Source: Firmicutes bacterium UBA994
GTDB lineage: Bacteria; Bacillota; UBA994
DNA: 7,532 nucleotides
Reading direction: 5' to 3'
Assembly (NCBI GenBank): GCA_002292025.1
Contig: DBBC01000024.1
Location: forward strand, 1 to 7,532
The notes beneath the pieces are model-generated. The model had not been told where the DNA came from and made no database searches. It saw nothing but the letters and a program-made list of their open reading frames with translations. The position numbers and the translations under genes were made by a program. Below, piece by piece: positions 6,186 to 7,532 of the stretch (the first letter of the stretch is position 1; every line of letters starts with the position of its first letter).

Positions 6186-7532
6186 GAGTACGTCAACTTG
6201 AAGGCATTTGCCAGTCTGTCCTCAGGTACGCGAAATTGTTCTGCAATGCGCAGTCCCGGCACCCATACGACCATATCGTCAACCACGACCACGGGAAGCG
6301 TGTCGCGCCACGGCAACGGTATCTCTGCCTCGCTCATGGCCTGTTTGAGCTTCTTATGTCCTGACGCCCCTAAAGGTATATACGTGTCGCCGGGGCGACG
6401 GTTTCGCACTGTGAGCTTTGTATTTGTGCCGGTGATATAGGCGATAGCGGCGGAAGACGGCGGATAGTGTGCGGGTATAGCGGCTACCGGCTCCGCAGAG
6501 ATTACGCTCCCGTCCGGCAGAACTGCCTCACCGGGCACGCTCAGCTCAATCTCATAGGGTTTGCTTAAATCAGGCTGCGCGCGATAGAAGACCAAGTGAT
6601 GGCGTGCGCGCTGAGCGGTAATTCCCCCGGGGAGGCGGATTTTGCGCCCTGCCTGCCGGTCAAGTAATCCCAAGCAGGCTTCAATATGCGCAGTCTCCAT
6701 ATCGCTCTCACCCATGCACTCCTGTGCATGTGCCCATTGCAGCAGGCGAGCGGTTAAGGCGCGGTGGCAATGGCGCAGGCTGTCCAGCCGCAGGCCGGTG
6801 CCGTAAGACAGCGGCGCATGGGCCGTCAGCCACAGGGACGTTGCTTGCGCACTGATATAGTCGTCGGCCGCTTGCATATGCCTGTTAACTCGCAGCAATG
6901 CTCTTGCGGCATCGCTGTTTAATTTGCCGAGCAGCGGCAGCACCTCATGGCGCACTAGGTTGCGACGGTACTTGGTATCAAGGTTGGTATGGTCATCCCT
7001 ATATTTTTGTCCACGCTCAGCCAAAAAAGCCTCAATGCTGGCCCTGTTTACAGCCAGCAGCGGGCGGATGAGCGTTAGGTCAAAAAGCCCTCGGTCAAGT
7101 GGCCTCATGCCGGCAAGCCCCTTTAGTCCCGTGCCGCGCATGAGGTTTAGCAGCATAGTCTCGACTTGATCGTCTTGGTGATGTGCTAGGGCCACTTTAT
7201 TCTGCCCTTGCCCGCGGCACACATCAGCAAAAAAGCGGAACCGCTCCCTGCGAGCGGCTTGCTGCAACGACTCGCCGCTGCTCTTGTGGCGCGCTGCTAC
7301 ATCGACTGTGTGCGATACCAAGGGCACCGCCATTGCGCGGCATAGTGCGGCCACAAAAAGCGCGTCGTCAGCAGCGACTTGGCCGCGCAGCCCATGATTA
7401 AGGTGGGCAACTGTAAGTCTCACAGCGAAGTCCTGCGCCATGTCGCGCAGGCACAGCAACAAGGCGACCGAGTCCGCCCCGCCGGACACCCCGACCAGCA
7501 GATGATCACCTTGTTTGAGGAGCCGATGCTTC
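6167..7532 (-). CDS. tilS: tRNA(Ile)-lysidine synthetase TilS, partial (5' end beyond right edge)
   Basis: TilS uses ATP and lysine to convert C34 of the CAU-anticodon tRNA-Ile to lysidine, so that it reads AUA; it is essential in most bacteria. The frame is open to the right edge: upstream of the GTG at 7489 it continues through KHRLLKQGDHLLVGV, typical of TilS just before the P-loop, so that GTG is internal. About 454 residues are visible and only a short N-terminus is missing. Counting from that GTG: the PP-loop SGGADS (2-7), AHLNHGLRG (28-36), AHHQDDQVETMLL (102-114), RGTGLKGLAGM (118-128), and a DHTNLD...YRRNLVRHEVLPLL block (166-187). The C-terminal tRNA-binding domain has RNRRPGD (362-368), KKLK (379-382) and VVWVPGLRIAEQFRV (407-421). 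The last five codons belong to the tandem repeat copy. It is first in the tilS-hpt-ftsH series. Confidence 0.95.
   Translation of the reverse strand, partial: KHRLLKQGDHLLVGVSGGADSVALLLCLRDMAQDFAVRLTVAHLNHGLRGQVAADDALFVAALCRAMAVPLVSHTVDVAARHKSSGESLQQAARRERFRFFADVCRGQGQNKVALAHHQDDQVETMLLNLMRGTGLKGLAGMRPLDRGLFDLTLIRPLLAVNRASIEAFLAERGQKYRDDHTNLDTKYRRNLVRHEVLPLLGKLNSDAARALLRVNRHMQAADDYISAQATSLWLTAHAPLSYGTGLRLDSLRHCHRALTARLLQWAHAQECMGESDMETAHIEACLGLLDRQAGRKIRLPGGITAQRARHHLVFYRAQPDLSKPYEIELSVPGEAVLPDGSVISAEPVAAIPAHYPPSSAAIAYITGTNTKLTVRNRRPGDTYIPLGASGHKKLKQAMSEAEIPLPWRDTLPVVVVDDMVVWVPGLRIAEQFRVPEDRLANAFKLTYSMNLRN

Overview
This is a 7.5 kb bacterial chromosomal window in which every supportable gene lies on the minus strand, so the biological reading order runs from high to low coordinates. 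The order tilS - hpt - ftsH is the classic Firmicutes housekeeping block. It codes for tRNA-Ile lysidine synthetase, hypoxanthine phosphoribosyltransferase and a membrane AAA+ zinc protease. Together with moderately high GC, strong purine-rich Shine-Dalgarno sites and frequent TTG/GTG starts, this points to a Gram-positive, Clostridia- or Bacillus-like lineage. That placement is inferred from gene order and protein motifs; no search was possible.

Layout, in transcription order. The 3' three quarters or more of tilS enters from the right edge (7532 to 6167). A 257-bp intergenic stretch follows, holding about 2.3 tandem copies of a 52-53 bp repeat whose last, partial copy forms the final codons of tilS. 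It also holds one copy of a short dispersed element (5986-6008). Then come hpt (TTG start at 5909) and ftsH (most likely a TTG start at 5298, with its own promoter between hpt and ftsH). A 150-bp gap with a second copy of the dispersed element precedes hutH. The histidine-degradation genes follow: hutH (1806-3335), ftcD (821-1729) and a hutI truncated by the left window edge (1-831). There is no gene-free stretch longer than 300 bases.

How the genes work together. HutH deaminates histidine to urocanate. HutI hydrolyses imidazolonepropionate to formiminoglutamate, and FtcD passes the formimino group to tetrahydrofolate, releasing glutamate. The urocanase step (HutU) is missing from the visible part and must be encoded beyond the left edge or elsewhere. 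ftcD and hutI overlap by 11 bp and are surely cotranscribed. hutH and ftcD are 76 bp apart, with a weak hairpin between them.

Most of the window is ordinary core metabolism, and I see no undescribed defence or mobile system. The parts worth a second look are non-coding or marginal: the tandem repeat fused to the end of tilS, the dispersed element in two intergenic gaps, and a 28-codon leader ORF with a strong ribosome-binding site whose stop overlaps the likely hutH start.
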